Shown piece by piece: positions 44,436 to 52,639 of a stretch of DNA of 64,000 nucleotides. The stretch comes from an uncultured Bacteroidota bacterium. Lineage in GTDB: Bacteria; Bacteroidota; Bacteroidia; Flavobacteriales; Flavobacteriaceae. Under the pieces are notes generated by a model that was not told the origin of the DNA, ran no database searches, and was given only the letters and a program-made list of their open reading frames with translations. The DNA lies in the NCBI GenBank assembly GCA_902516925.1, contig CABYAF010000002.1:46824-110823 (forward strand), given 5' to 3'. The position numbers and the translations under genes are program-made. Within the stretch, counting starts at the first letter, position 1. Each line of letters starts with the position of its first letter.

Positions 44436-44747
44436 ATGAATATTAAAGAATTAAATTCAAATGAAATAATGCCAGGTTTCCATGGAAGGATAATCCATGG
44501 CTCTGAATTTACATGGGTGTATTGGGAGATTGATAAGGGGGCTAGCCTTCCAGAGCATAATCATGTAAATGAACAATTAATGCACGTTATTGAGGGTGAA
44601 TTTGAATTCACAATAGATGGTAAAAAGAATATTTGTAGTAAGGGATCTACATTTCTTATACCATCAAATGTCCCTCATTCTGGAAGAGCGATTAGTAAGT
44701 GTATATTAATGGATGTTTTTAGTCCAAAAAGAGATGACTTTGTATGA
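44436..44747 (+). CDS. Cupin domain protein
   Basis: A 103-residue single-domain cupin. Motif 1 is PEHNHVNEQLMHVIEGEFEF (two His, Glu, and a Gly), motif 2 is IPSNVPHSGRAI with the last metal-binding His. The enzyme or sensor role cannot be told; such small cupins may bind sugars or metabolites. It overlaps the following SDR gene by 4 nt, so the two act together or are at least co-translated. Confidence 0.85.
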   Translation: MNIKELNSNEIMPGFHGRIIHGSEFTWVYWEIDKGASLPEHNHVNEQLMHVIEGEFEFTIDGKKNICSKGSTFLIPSNVPHSGRAISKCILMDVFSPKRDDFV

Positions 44748-45523
44748 AAATTGATTTAACAGGAAAAAATGCTTTAATAGGAGGAAGTAGTAAAGGGATT
44801 GGACTAGGTATTGCAACTGAACTTGCAAACTCTGGAGCAAGTGTTTGTCTTATGGCAAGAAATGAAACTAAACTAAAAGAAATTGTTGACCAACTTCCCA
44901 ACACTGAAAATCATAGTTATTTAGTTGTGGATTTTTCAAAATTTGAAGAGTATAAAATTAAAATTGAAGAATATATTAAAAATAATCAAGTAGATATATT
45001 AGTAAATAATACGCAGGGTCCTTCAGCTGGAAATTCATTATCAAAAAATATTGATTCTTATCAAGAAGCATTTGATTTATTATTTAAAAGTGTTGTACAT
45101 ACTTCGTCATTAGTTATTCCACATATGCAAAAAAATAAATGGGGTAGAATAATTAATGTCACCTCGGTATCTGTTAAGGAACCTCTTAACTATCTTGTTC
45201 TATCAAACAGTATAAGGTCTGCAGTAGTTGCTTGGGCAAAAAGCTTATCAGTTGATGTAGGGAAAGATGGAATCACTATTAACTCAATTTTAACTGGATA
45301 TTTTGATACTGAGAGAATTAAAGAATTAAATAAAGAGAAATCAAAGTCTTTAAATATATCTGAGAACGAAGTCCTAGAAAAGATGAAGTCTTTAGTTCCA
45401 ATAAATAGACTTGGAAAACCTGAGGAATACGGATATCTTGTGTCTTTTCTTAGTTCTGATAAAGCATCTTATATTAATGGAGCTTCAATTCCGATAGATG
45501 GGGGGCTTCTTAAATCATATTAA
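44744..45523 (+). CDS. SDR family protein, FabG-like subgroup without the catalytic Tyr
   Basis: A 259-residue short-chain dehydrogenase. The NAD(P) motif is GGSSKGIGLGIA, the structural motif is VNNTQGPSAG (NNxxG), and the catalytic serine region is VTSVSVKEP. The YxxxK pair is missing: the aligned stretch reads LVLSNSIRSAVV. This SNxxR form occurs in a known FabG-like subgroup. The activity is thus uncertain. The C-terminal NGASIPIDGG is typical. It is coupled to the cupin and converges with the next SDR, sharing stop bases (TTAA). Confidence 0.85.
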   Translation: MKIDLTGKNALIGGSSKGIGLGIATELANSGASVCLMARNETKLKEIVDQLPNTENHSYLVVDFSKFEEYKIKIEEYIKNNQVDILVNNTQGPSAGNSLSKNIDSYQEAFDLLFKSVVHTSSLVIPHMQKNKWGRIINVTSVSVKEPLNYLVLSNSIRSAVVAWAKSLSVDVGKDGITINSILTGYFDTERIKELNKEKSKSLNISENEVLEKMKSLVPINRLGKPEEYGYLVSFLSSDKASYINGASIPIDGGLLKSY

Positions 45524-46317
45524 ATATCCTCATACCTACCAGGGGCTAATAATCCGCTTACTAAACCAAAAACAGAATGTGGTATAATTTTTAATAAGAG
45601 CACGATTATTTTCCATGTTTTAGTTGGGACAGATACTTTTTTACTCTTTAACATTGCATCCACACCTTCCTTAGCAATTCTTTTTGCACTTTTCTTTAAA
45701 AAACTTGGTACACTGTCCATTTCTTCTTGGACACCACTTGCTGTGTGAAAGTTAGTAACTGTATATCCCGGACAAACTGCAGTTGAAGTTATCCCATATT
45801 TGTTATAAAAATTTAAGGATTCGCTAAATCTGTTCATAAAAGTCTTTACTGGACCATAAAGGGATTGAAGAGATGAAGCTGGAGCAAATGCAGCTACCGA
45901 AGAGACAATCATTATCTTCCCACCACCATTTGATATCATATCATTAATATACTTTTTTGTAAGCGCAATAACAGAAGTTCCTAGAACTCTTAAACATTTC
46001 TCTTCATCTTCCATCGAATTAATATGGAATGCATTTGGTAATGCATATCCAGCATTATTGATTAGAATTTCAATGTTATACTGTTTTTGACTAGTAAACT
46101 GATAAATTTCCTCAGGGGAATTAATTAAAGTCAGATCAGAAGAAAAGTAATCACATTTAATATTATACTCTTTGGTTAATTCTTTAGAGGTTTTACTTAA
46201 GTTTCCTTTTGTTCTTGCAACTAATATTAAATTATATCCTCTTCTAGCAAGATCTCTAGAAATCTCTAGACCTATTCCTGATGTAGCACCTGTAACTAAG
46301 GCATAAGAATTTTTCAT
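45520..46317 (-). CDS. Short-chain dehydrogenase/reductase (classical, DltE-like)
   Basis: A 265-residue SDR with all classical residues: TGATSGIGLEI for the cofactor, NNAGYALPN, catalytic serine in IVSSVAAFAP, YGPVK as YxxxK, and CPGYTVTNFHTASG. The long C-terminal part (about 210-265) is hydrophobic and basic and may lie on the membrane. It stands alone on the minus strand. A TAGATTTG box 5 nt before the ATG suggests a leaderless transcript. Confidence 0.88.
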   Translation of the reverse strand: MKNSYALVTGATSGIGLEISRDLARRGYNLILVARTKGNLSKTSKELTKEYNIKCDYFSSDLTLINSPEEIYQFTSQKQYNIEILINNAGYALPNAFHINSMEDEEKCLRVLGTSVIALTKKYINDMISNGGGKIMIVSSVAAFAPASSLQSLYGPVKTFMNRFSESLNFYNKYGITSTAVCPGYTVTNFHTASGVQEEMDSVPSFLKKSAKRIAKEGVDAMLKSKKVSVPTKTWKIIVLLLKIIPHSVFGLVSGLLAPGRYEDI

Positions 46318-46322
46318 AGAAG

Positions 46323-46330
46323 CAAATCTA
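46323..46330 (-). promoter_or_regulatory. Promoter -7 box (TAGATTTG) of the minus-strand SDR
   Basis: A perfect TAnnTTTG on the minus strand lies 5 nt (CTTCT) before the ATG at 46317, in the 40-bp gap divergent from rlmN. The rlmN side has only a near match, TAAATTTA. Confidence 0.55.
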
Positions 46331-46357
46331 ACTAATTAGTTTAAATTTACGCTCGAA

Positions 46358-47386
46358 ATGAAAATTGATATTAGAAATTTATCTGAAGATCAAATAATTG
46401 ATTTTTTTAAAGAAAAAGGTTTTGATTCATATAGAGGTAGACAAGTCTATGAGTGGATATGGAAAAAATCCTCTCATTCTTTTGACGAAATGACTAATCT
46501 ATCAAAAGATCTTAGACTCATGTTAGACACTCATTTTGTAATCAATCATATTGAAGTTGATAAGATTCAAAAAAGTTCAGATGGAACTATTAAAAATGCA
46601 GTAAAGCTTTTTGATGATTACACTGTAGAATCAGTTTTAATTCCAACAGAGGATAGAACTACTGCATGTGTTTCCTCTCAGGTTGGATGTAGTCTTGATT
46701 GCAATTTTTGTGCTACTGCAAAATTAAAAAGAATGAGAAACCTTAATCCTGATGAAATATACGACCAGGTTGTAACAATAAATAATCAGAGTTTAAAGTA
46801 TTTCAATAGATCTCTTTCAAATATTGTATTTATGGGAATGGGTGAACCTCTTATGAATTATAATAATCTCATAAAATCAATAGAAAAAATATCATCTGAT
46901 AAAGGACTTAACATTTCTCAAAAGAGAATTGTAGTTTCTACTTCTGGTATTCCAAAAATGATAAAAAAGTTAGCTGATGAAGATCTTAGAGTTAATTTGG
47001 CTCTTTCTCTGCATTCAGCCATTGAAGAAACTAGAAATCTCATAATGCCATTCTCTAAAAAGTTTTCATTAGAAGAGATCAAAGACTCTCTAACATATTG
47101 GTATGCTAAGACCAAAAGAAAGGTGACCTTTGAATATATAGTCTGGAAAGATATTAATGATAGTATTGAGCATATTTCAGCATTAATTAAATACTGTAAA
47201 TCAATTCCATCCAAAGTAAATCTAATAGAGTATAACTCAATAGGTGATGAAAATTTTAAATCAGCTAGTGAAAACATGATTAATCTCTACAAAGACCTTC
47301 TTGAAAAGAATAAAATTACTGTTACTGTAAGAAGATCTAGAGGAAAAGATATAGATGCAGCTTGTGGTCAACTTGCAAATAAGTAG
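46358..47386 (+). CDS. rlmN: 23S rRNA (adenine2503-C2)-methyltransferase / tRNA methyltransferase
   Basis: A 342-residue radical SAM enzyme. The cluster motif CxxxCxxC is in VGCSLDCNFCATAKL, the SAM region is MGMGEPLMN, and the C-terminal catalytic cysteine is in DIDAACGQL. It methylates A2503 of 23S rRNA and A37 of some tRNAs. It is monocistronic and divergent from the SDR. Its stop is 3 nt from the convergent protease gene. Confidence 0.95.
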   Translation: MKIDIRNLSEDQIIDFFKEKGFDSYRGRQVYEWIWKKSSHSFDEMTNLSKDLRLMLDTHFVINHIEVDKIQKSSDGTIKNAVKLFDDYTVESVLIPTEDRTTACVSSQVGCSLDCNFCATAKLKRMRNLNPDEIYDQVVTINNQSLKYFNRSLSNIVFMGMGEPLMNYNNLIKSIEKISSDKGLNISQKRIVVSTSGIPKMIKKLADEDLRVNLALSLHSAIEETRNLIMPFSKKFSLEEIKDSLTYWYAKTKRKVTFEYIVWKDINDSIEHISALIKYCKSIPSKVNLIEYNSIGDENFKSASENMINLYKDLLEKNKITVTVRRSRGKDIDAACGQLANK

Positions 47387-47389
47387 ATG

Positions 47390-48961
47390 TTATTTTTTCT
47401 TACTCCTTGAGGCAAGGATTAATGCATTATATGCATTTACTAATTTTCCAGACTTTGAATAATCTTTAAAATGCTTTTTTTCTCCAAGATTTTCAATTTT
47501 TAAGTCTATATCTATTCCAGATTCTAAAATAATTTCTTTAACCTTTTTAGCGGACAACTTTGGAAAGTATGAGAATATTAGTGAAGCTATACCAGCTACT
47601 ACAGGGGAGGCCATTGATGTTCCACTTTGAGATTTATATTTATTGCTAGGCATTGAAGAATAAATGTCAACTCCAGGAGCAAAGATATCTACATTAATTT
47701 TTCCATAATTTGAAAAGTATGCCGTGAAATTCTCATTTAAATTAATACTTGATGCGCCAACTTTTATAAAGGTGTCTGAAAACTCATCTTTGTTAAAAAA
47801 TTGATCATTGGGATAATTATCATTAGATAGTGAATCAAGATCTTTAGATTCATTGCCAGCAGCAGCAATAACTAAAACATTATTTTCAGACGCATACCTA
47901 ATTGCGTCAATTACCCATTCAGGGTTTGATGAAAAATACTTACCAAAACTTCCATTTATGACTTTTGCCCCGTTATCTACAGCATATCTAATTGCTCTAG
48001 CTACATCTTTATCATATTCATCTCCATTTGGTATTGCTCTTAAAGCCATGATTTCAACTAGATTATTTATTCCCTTATTTCCACTCTTATTCTCTCTATC
48101 TCCAGATATTATACCTGATACATGAGTGGAATGAGATTCACTATCTTTTATGTTATTAATATTGGGGTCTCCATAATTAGTATCATTAAGATCGTATATA
48201 TCATCATTAGTTGTCCTTCCATTAAAGTCAATATTAAAATGATAATTAATGAAGTCATTATACTGTTCAATCCCTTCATTTAAGTACTCTTTTGTATATC
48301 CATAAGAGTCAAAATCTATATAGATATTTTTAGCACGAATTAATTTTTTACCTTCATTTTTAATATTATTAACATCTTCAACACTAAATTTATCATCATT
48401 TAGATATTTTGATAAAAGTTCTTTCGATTCTTCAAGAATTTGAATGTAATAATTCAGAATATTTAATTGTTCATTAGACTTTTTAATTTCTTTTTTGATT
48501 TCCTCCTCTACTAGGTCATATTTTCTGTTATTAATTTTTTTGTCTCTAAGTATTCTTGTCATATCTCTGGTTTCATTATATGCAGATCCTAAATAATTCC
48601 AACCGTTTATATCATCTATATATCCATTTTTATCATCATCTTTTCCATTTATTTTTTCATTTTTATTAATCCATATGTTGTTGGATAAACTTTTGTGATC
48701 AATATCTAAACCAGTATCAATAACAGCAACGATTACCTTTTTACCTTTTAATCCTTTTAGAAGTTCATTGTGGGCTCTCTCTACACTTGTCCCAGGAATT
48801 GAATCAATTTCAGGATCAAGATTGTGCCAATTATTGAGATTAATTTTTGAAGTAATTGAACTTTTATCATAAGACTTCAGTGATGAATAATCATTTATAA
48901 ACTTTGGTGAAGAGCATGAAATGCCAAATATAAATATGGCAAGAAAAAATAATTTTTTCAT
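47390..48961 (-). CDS. Subtilisin-like S8 serine protease lipoprotein
   Basis: A 523-residue protease. The signal MKKLFFLAIFIFGISC ends in a lipobox with the acylated Cys at about residue 16. The triad is D82 (AVIDTGLDID), H277 (SHSTHVSG) and S449 (SGTSMASP); the oxyanion asparagine is in AAAGNESKD. About 195 residues separate Asp and His, against roughly 35 in simple subtilisins. The insertion is charged and partly coiled-coil-like (about 140-210). It has no pro-domain of usual size and no C-terminal sorting domain. It is probably anchored in the outer envelope. Confidence 0.9.
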   Translation of the reverse strand: MKKLFFLAIFIFGISCSSPKFINDYSSLKSYDKSSITSKINLNNWHNLDPEIDSIPGTSVERAHNELLKGLKGKKVIVAVIDTGLDIDHKSLSNNIWINKNEKINGKDDDKNGYIDDINGWNYLGSAYNETRDMTRILRDKKINNRKYDLVEEEIKKEIKKSNEQLNILNYYIQILEESKELLSKYLNDDKFSVEDVNNIKNEGKKLIRAKNIYIDFDSYGYTKEYLNEGIEQYNDFINYHFNIDFNGRTTNDDIYDLNDTNYGDPNINNIKDSESHSTHVSGIISGDRENKSGNKGINNLVEIMALRAIPNGDEYDKDVARAIRYAVDNGAKVINGSFGKYFSSNPEWVIDAIRYASENNVLVIAAAGNESKDLDSLSNDNYPNDQFFNKDEFSDTFIKVGASSINLNENFTAYFSNYGKINVDIFAPGVDIYSSMPSNKYKSQSGTSMASPVVAGIASLIFSYFPKLSAKKVKEIILESGIDIDLKIENLGEKKHFKDYSKSGKLVNAYNALILASRSKKK

Positions 48962-48963
48962 TT

Positions 48964-49000
48964 ATGAATTAATTATGTATGAATTAATTATGAATTAATA
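48964..49000. repeat. Three tandem copies of ATGAATTAATT
   Basis: Copies lie at 48964-48974, 48979-48989 and 48990-49000 (the last ends in A). The array sits just upstream of the protease start and overlaps the stop codon of the 53-residue ORF. Each copy contains the near-palindrome GAATTAATT. Confidence 0.75.
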
Positions 49001-49149
49001 TGGTTTAATCTTTCCTTTAGTTTATTAAGTTTTAATTTTCTCCACCAAGCTTTATTTTCCTCGTTTTGAGATTCAGCTCTGTGAATTTTTTTATTAAGCT
49101 TGTTTATCTTTTTTTTTAGGAATGATTTATCCATTTTCTTCATAACCAT
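48988..49149 (-). CDS. Small basic protein (53 aa), function unknown
   Basis: An ORF from ATG 49149 to TAA 48990-48988. It is lysine-rich and helical with heptad-like leucines (FLKKKINKLNKKIHRAESQ), a WW pair (NKAWWRKLKLNK) and ends ERLNHINS. Alternative starts are at 49143 and 49134 (MDKSFLKK). The composition and helical pattern resemble a real small nucleic-acid- or ribosome-associated protein, but this is only a guess from charge. It lies 26 nt before the subtilisin gene on the same strand. Confidence 0.45.
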   Translation of the reverse strand: MVMKKMDKSFLKKKINKLNKKIHRAESQNEENKAWWRKLKLNKLKERLNHINS

Positions 49150-49173
49150 AAGTTACAAAATTGAATTTAAATT

Positions 49174-49530
49174 TTAACGAGATTTTCTATTGTCAATAAA
49201 ACTTTTGATAAAAACAATCATTGCAATTGCTGATGTAGAAATCATTAAGATAACACGAATCAGACCAAGACCTCCTCTATCCATTACGCCTGGTAGAACT
49301 TGGAATATCAATGCTAAAAGAATTATTAAAGTAAATAATACTATAATGTGTGCAGATAATTTTATTAGTTTCTCATTTGCAAGAGTTAAACCAAGGATAA
49401 ATAGAATTAATCCAAAAGCTCCAGGTATAATTGCAGTAATTGAATTTGTATCAATATAACCCCAAGCTGACATTGAAATAAGAGCGATTGAGTTTATTAA
49501 ATTAAATTTTTGAATATTTTTAATTTTCAT
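49174..49530 (-). CDS. Four-helix membrane protein, function unknown
   Basis: A 118-residue protein with helices at about 8-25, 30-50, 57-78 and 88-110 and a basic C-terminus (DNRKSR). No enzyme motif is visible. The topology resembles small DoxX/TMEM-like proteins, and a DoxX-like gene precedes it by 53 nt on the same strand, so a shared origin or role is possible. The family was not recognised with confidence. Confidence 0.6.
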   Translation of the reverse strand: MKIKNIQKFNLINSIALISMSAWGYIDTNSITAIIPGAFGLILFILGLTLANEKLIKLSAHIIVLFTLIILLALIFQVLPGVMDRGGLGLIRVILMISTSAIAMIVFIKSFIDNRKSR

Positions 49531-49583
49531 TATTCTTGGCTTTAAGTTTATAAAATGTGTAATTTCTCAATATAACAATTTGA

Positions 49584-49961
49584 TCAATTGAATGATTTTT
49601 TTGAAGAGTATGCAATTATAACACAACTAAGAAGCATAATAGACGCAGGCATAGATTTCATGAGCTCATCTCCAACACTAAAATGCATGTAGACAGCAAC
49701 TATCATCATTAAAGCAATTCCAGATGCTGAAATTAATCTTAATTTTTTAAAATACAGACTTAAAATAAGTAAGATTGCAAGACCTACTTTAACAACTCCA
49801 ATAGCTATAAAGTAATCACTAAGACCGTAAACTTCAAACTCTTCCATTAGACTACTTGCATTTCCTCCCCTATATGATGTTGCTTTACCTGATCTAAATA
49901 GCCAAACGTTAATTACAGTTAGTCCTACTATTATCGACAATATTTTTGATATAATCTTCAT
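49584..49961 (-). CDS. DoxX-like membrane protein
   Basis: A 125-residue protein with four helices (about 5-20, 48-68, 73-93 and 100-118). The first loop contains RSGKATSYRGGNASSLMEEF, followed by YGLSDYFIAIGVVKVGLAILLI, which fits DoxX-like small membrane proteins. The function is not established for this subgroup. It follows the isomerase-like gene by 4 nt and is likely co-transcribed. Confidence 0.65.
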   Translation of the reverse strand: MKIISKILSIIVGLTVINVWLFRSGKATSYRGGNASSLMEEFEVYGLSDYFIAIGVVKVGLAILLILSLYFKKLRLISASGIALMMIVAVYMHFSVGDELMKSMPASIMLLSCVIIAYSSKKSFN

Positions 49962-49965
49962 AATT

Positions 49966-50967
49966 TTAAACGTATGAATTTAGTAATAATTTTTTGGATG
50001 CTTTAATTGCTTCAATTGGATCCATTGTAAATGCTTGTGCTTCAACTCCAATAAAACCCGAATATCCAGATTCTTTAACGATTTTAATCATTTTTTTGTA
50101 ATCTATATCCACATCATTACCATTTGAATCAAAACCATGAGTTTTTGCACTAACACCCTTTGCATATTTCATAAGTTTTTTAACTCCATCATACATATCA
50201 AACCTTTCTGCACACGAATCGTAAATAGTAGGTGGTCTATTTGAAGTTTTTTCTGCTCCTTCAGTAAACATTTTATATGATTCCCCATATTTTGTTTCAT
50301 CCTGCCTTATACAAAAGTTTCCAAAATCTGGAAGGGTTCCAACATTGTCGTGATCAATATTTTCTATAACATTTACTAAATAATCTGCATTTGAAGAAAA
50401 TCCTCCGTGATTCTCAACAATAATATTAATATCTAAAGGTTTTGCATATTCGCAAAGCTTATTTAAATTATTTATTGAGTTTTCAGACCAATTAGAAAGA
50501 TTCTGGTCAGAGCCTCTTAAATTTACTCTAACTGAATGACATTTCATTTCACTTGCACAATCAATCCATGTATGATAATCATCATAATTATCAACATAGG
50601 ATCCTAGATCAGGTGCACTATCAATCATTATTAAGACGTTTTCTTGATTGTAATCTTTAGCTCTTTTGTTTAAATCCTTAGCTAATTTTTTTATTCCATT
50701 TAAAGAAGTCTTTTTCTTCTCTCTTAAAAGTCCTCCAGTGTAAGAAATTTGCAAATATTCTAGTCCATCAAAACCAAGTTCATTAGAAATTTTTGCAAAA
50801 TTCATTGGATCAATTTCTCTTGACATTTCAAGTCTAAAAAGAGAAAATTGAGCTAGTGAAATTTTATAAGGAAAAACATATTGATTGTAATATGGATTTA
50901 TTGAACCCATAGATCCTAATCCTAAGGATGAAATAAAAACATTATTTATAAATTTTCTTCTTTTCAA
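49966..50967 (-). CDS. Secreted sugar-phosphate isomerase/epimerase-like TIM barrel (AP endonuclease 2 fold)
   Basis: A 333-residue protein. It starts KRRKFINNVFISSLGLGS, a twin-arginine-like export signal, then a TIM barrel with metal-binding residues in ENHGG, GTLPDFGNF, KTHGFDSNGND and GVEAQA. This fits the xylose-isomerase-like TIM barrel family, often linked to inositol or sugar derivatives in Bacteroidota. The start is TTG at 50967, with no closer ATG. A near -7 box (TACTTTG) overlaps the start. The substrate is unknown. Confidence 0.8.
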   Translation of the reverse strand: MKRRKFINNVFISSLGLGSMGSINPYYNQYVFPYKISLAQFSLFRLEMSREIDPMNFAKISNELGFDGLEYLQISYTGGLLREKKKTSLNGIKKLAKDLNKRAKDYNQENVLIMIDSAPDLGSYVDNYDDYHTWIDCASEMKCHSVRVNLRGSDQNLSNWSENSINNLNKLCEYAKPLDINIIVENHGGFSSNADYLVNVIENIDHDNVGTLPDFGNFCIRQDETKYGESYKMFTEGAEKTSNRPPTIYDSCAERFDMYDGVKKLMKYAKGVSAKTHGFDSNGNDVDIDYKKMIKIVKESGYSGFIGVEAQAFTMDPIEAIKASKKLLLNSYV

Positions 50968-51063
50968 AGTATTGTATTTACTTATAAACTTAATAAAATT
51001 TATGTTTTTTTCTAAACATCTGAAAAAAAATTACAAATCAGTTATTTTCTGAGAAAAAAATTA

Positions 51064-51071
51064 TAAATTTG
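51064..51071 (+). promoter_or_regulatory. Promoter -7 box (TAAATTTG) of tuf
   Basis: A perfect TAnnTTTG lies 33 nt before the tuf ATG at 51105. The leader between them is A-rich, as expected for translation initiation without Shine-Dalgarno pairing in this phylum. Confidence 0.6.
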
Positions 51072-51104
51072 CAGCTCGTAAAAAAAACAAAAAAAAATAC
51101 TGTT

Positions 51105-52292
51105 ATGGCTAAAGAAAATTTTGATAGATCGAAACCCCATTTAAACATTGGTACAATCGGTCACGTTGATCACGGAAAAACTACTCTTACAGCTGCAATT
51201 ACAAAAGTTTTAGCTGACGCTGGATTCTCAGATGCTATAAGTTTTGATCAAATTGATAATGCACCTGAAGAAAAGGAACGTGGTATTACAATTAATACAT
51301 CTCATGTAGAATACCAAACAGCAAACCGTCACTACGCTCATGTAGATTGTCCTGGTCACGCTGATTATGTAAAAAACATGGTTACTGGTGCTGCTCAAAT
51401 GGATGGTGCTATATTAGTTGTTGCTGCAACTGATGGGCCAATGCCACAGACAAGGGAGCACATATTATTAGGAAGACAAGTAGGTATACCTAGAATTGTT
51501 GCTTTTTTAAATAAAGCAGATATGGTAGACGATGCTGAACTTTTAGAATTAGTTGAAATGGAAGTTAGAGACCTTCTCTCCTTTTATGACTATGATGGGG
51601 ATAATACTCCAGTAGTTCTTGGTTCTGCTCTTGGTGCTTTAAACGGTGAACAAAAATGGGTTGACAGTGTTTTAAAACTTATGGAAGGTGTAGATAGCTA
51701 TATTGAGCTTCCGAAAAGAGAAGTTGATAAAGACTTTCTTATGCCTGTAGAAGATGTTTTCTCAATAACTGGTAGAGGAACTGTTGCGACTGGTAGAATT
51801 GAAACTGGTATAGCAAATTCTGGTGATGAAGTAGATATTATTGGTATGGGAGCTGAAAAGCTTAAATCAACAATAACAGGTATAGAGATGTTTAGAAAAA
51901 TACTAGATAAAGGAGAAGCTGGTGATAATGCTGGTATCCTTCTAAGAGGTATTGAAAAAACTGATATTTCAAGAGGTATGGTTATTTGTAAGCCAGGCTC
52001 TGTTACTCCTCATGCTAAATTTAAGGCTGAAGTGTATATCTTGAAAAAAGAAGAAGGTGGTCGTCATACTCCATTCCACAACAATTATCGCCCTCAGTTC
52101 TATGTTAGAACTACAGATGTTACAGGTAATATTGTGCTTCCAAGTGGTGTAGAGATGGTGATGCCGGGTGATAACTTAACTATTGAGGTTGAGTTAATAT
52201 CACCTATTGCGCTAAATGTTGGTCTGAGATTTGCAATTCGTGAAGGTGGTAGAACCGTCGGTGCAGGTCAGGTGACTGAACTTTTAGACTAA
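51105..52292 (+). CDS. tuf: Elongation factor Tu
   Basis: A 395-residue GTPase. It has G1 GHVDHGKTT at 19-27, G3 [13 protein letters not shown]4 NKAD and the C-terminal barrel ending [15 protein letters not shown]. It delivers aminoacyl-tRNA to the ribosome. The start at 51105 ([16 protein letters not shown]) is the normal N-terminus; an upstream in-frame TTG at 51069 falls inside the -7 box. It leads the tRNA-Trp-secE-nusG-ribosomal-rpoBC block. Confidence 0.97.
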   Translation: MAKENFDRSKPHLNIGTIGHVDHGKTTLTAAITKVLADAGFSDAISFDQIDNAPEEKERGITINTSHVEYQTANRHYAHVDCPGHADYVKNMVTGAAQMDGAILVVAATDGPMPQTREHILLGRQVGIPRIVAFLNKADMVDDAELLELVEMEVRDLLSFYDYDGDNTPVVLGSALGALNGEQKWVDSVLKLMEGVDSYIELPKREVDKDFLMPVEDVFSITGRGTVATGRIETGIANSGDEVDIIGMGAEKLKSTITGIEMFRKILDKGEAGDNAGILLRGIEKTDISRGMVICKPGSVTPHAKFKAEVYILKKEEGGRHTPFHNNYRPQFYVRTTDVTGNIVLPSGVEMVMPGDNLTIEVELISPIALNVGLRFAIREGGRTVGAGQVTELLD

Positions 52293-52314
52293 TAAACAAA
52301 GTTTAATTAACTCT

Positions 52315-52346
52315 AAGGGTGTCTTGCATTATTGCTTGATACCTTT
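52315..52346 (+). terminator. Hairpin between tuf and tRNA-Trp
   Basis: AAGGGTGTC (52315-52323) pairs with GATACCTTT (52338-52346), 9 bp with two G-U pairs and a 14-nt loop, followed by only T and G (TTTTG). It may be a weak terminator for tuf or a processing site before the tRNA. Confidence 0.4.
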
Positions 52347-52360
52347 TGTGTAAAATATAA

Positions 52361-52433
52361 ACGGGTTTAGCTCAGTTGGTAGAGCACTGGTCTCCAAAAC
52401 CAGGTGTCGGGAGTTCGAGTCTCTCAACCCGTG
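52361..52433 (+). tRNA. tRNA-Trp (anticodon CCA)
   Basis: Acceptor ACGGGTT/AACCCGT, anticodon stem CTGGT/ACCAG with loop CTCCAAA giving CCA, T loop AGTTCGAGTCT, discriminator G, and no encoded CCA end. The position between tuf and secE is the standard flavobacterial order. Confidence 0.96.
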
Positions 52434-52444
52434 CACAAATAAAG

Positions 52445-52639
52445 ATGATGTCGATTATAAACTTTATAAAGGAATCTGTAACAGAACTGAGGGATAACGT
52501 CAAATGGACACCCCGTTCTGAATTGTTGAACCTATCTGCTTTAGTGATAGTTTTTTCAGTGATTTTCTCATTGGTTATATGGGGCGCTGATTCAGTTCTC
52601 TCTAGAGTAGTTAAACTTTATTTCAATTTAATAGGATAG
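52445..52639 (+). CDS. secE: Preprotein translocase subunit SecE
   Basis: A 64-residue protein from ATG 52445 (or 52448, one residue shorter). It has the amphipathic KESVTELRDNVKWTPRSEL followed by one membrane helix (about 30-52). SecE clamps SecY in the inner membrane. The TAG is immediately followed by the nusG ATG. An upstream frame overlapping the tRNA is open but not used. Confidence 0.92.
   Translation: MMSIINFIKESVTELRDNVKWTPRSELLNLSALVIVFSVIFSLVIWGADSVLSRVVKLYFNLIG

Noticed and set aside
46918-47277. 119-codon minus-strand open frame
   Set aside because: It is the antisense of rlmN, whose motifs are intact; no independent signal.
31352-51063. Genomic island integrated at tRNA-Thr
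   Set aside because: No integrase, transposase or repeat of the tRNA 3' end was seen at the right side, and the content is ordinary metabolism with the same AT-rich codon use. Kept only as a gene-order break.
51069-51104. TTG at 51069 as tuf start
   Set aside because: It lies inside the -7 box and would add 12 lysine-rich residues before the standard MAKENFDR start of EF-Tu.
52376-52444. Upstream part of the open frame before secE
   Set aside because: It reads through tRNA-Trp; the SecE sequence begins at 52445 or 52448.
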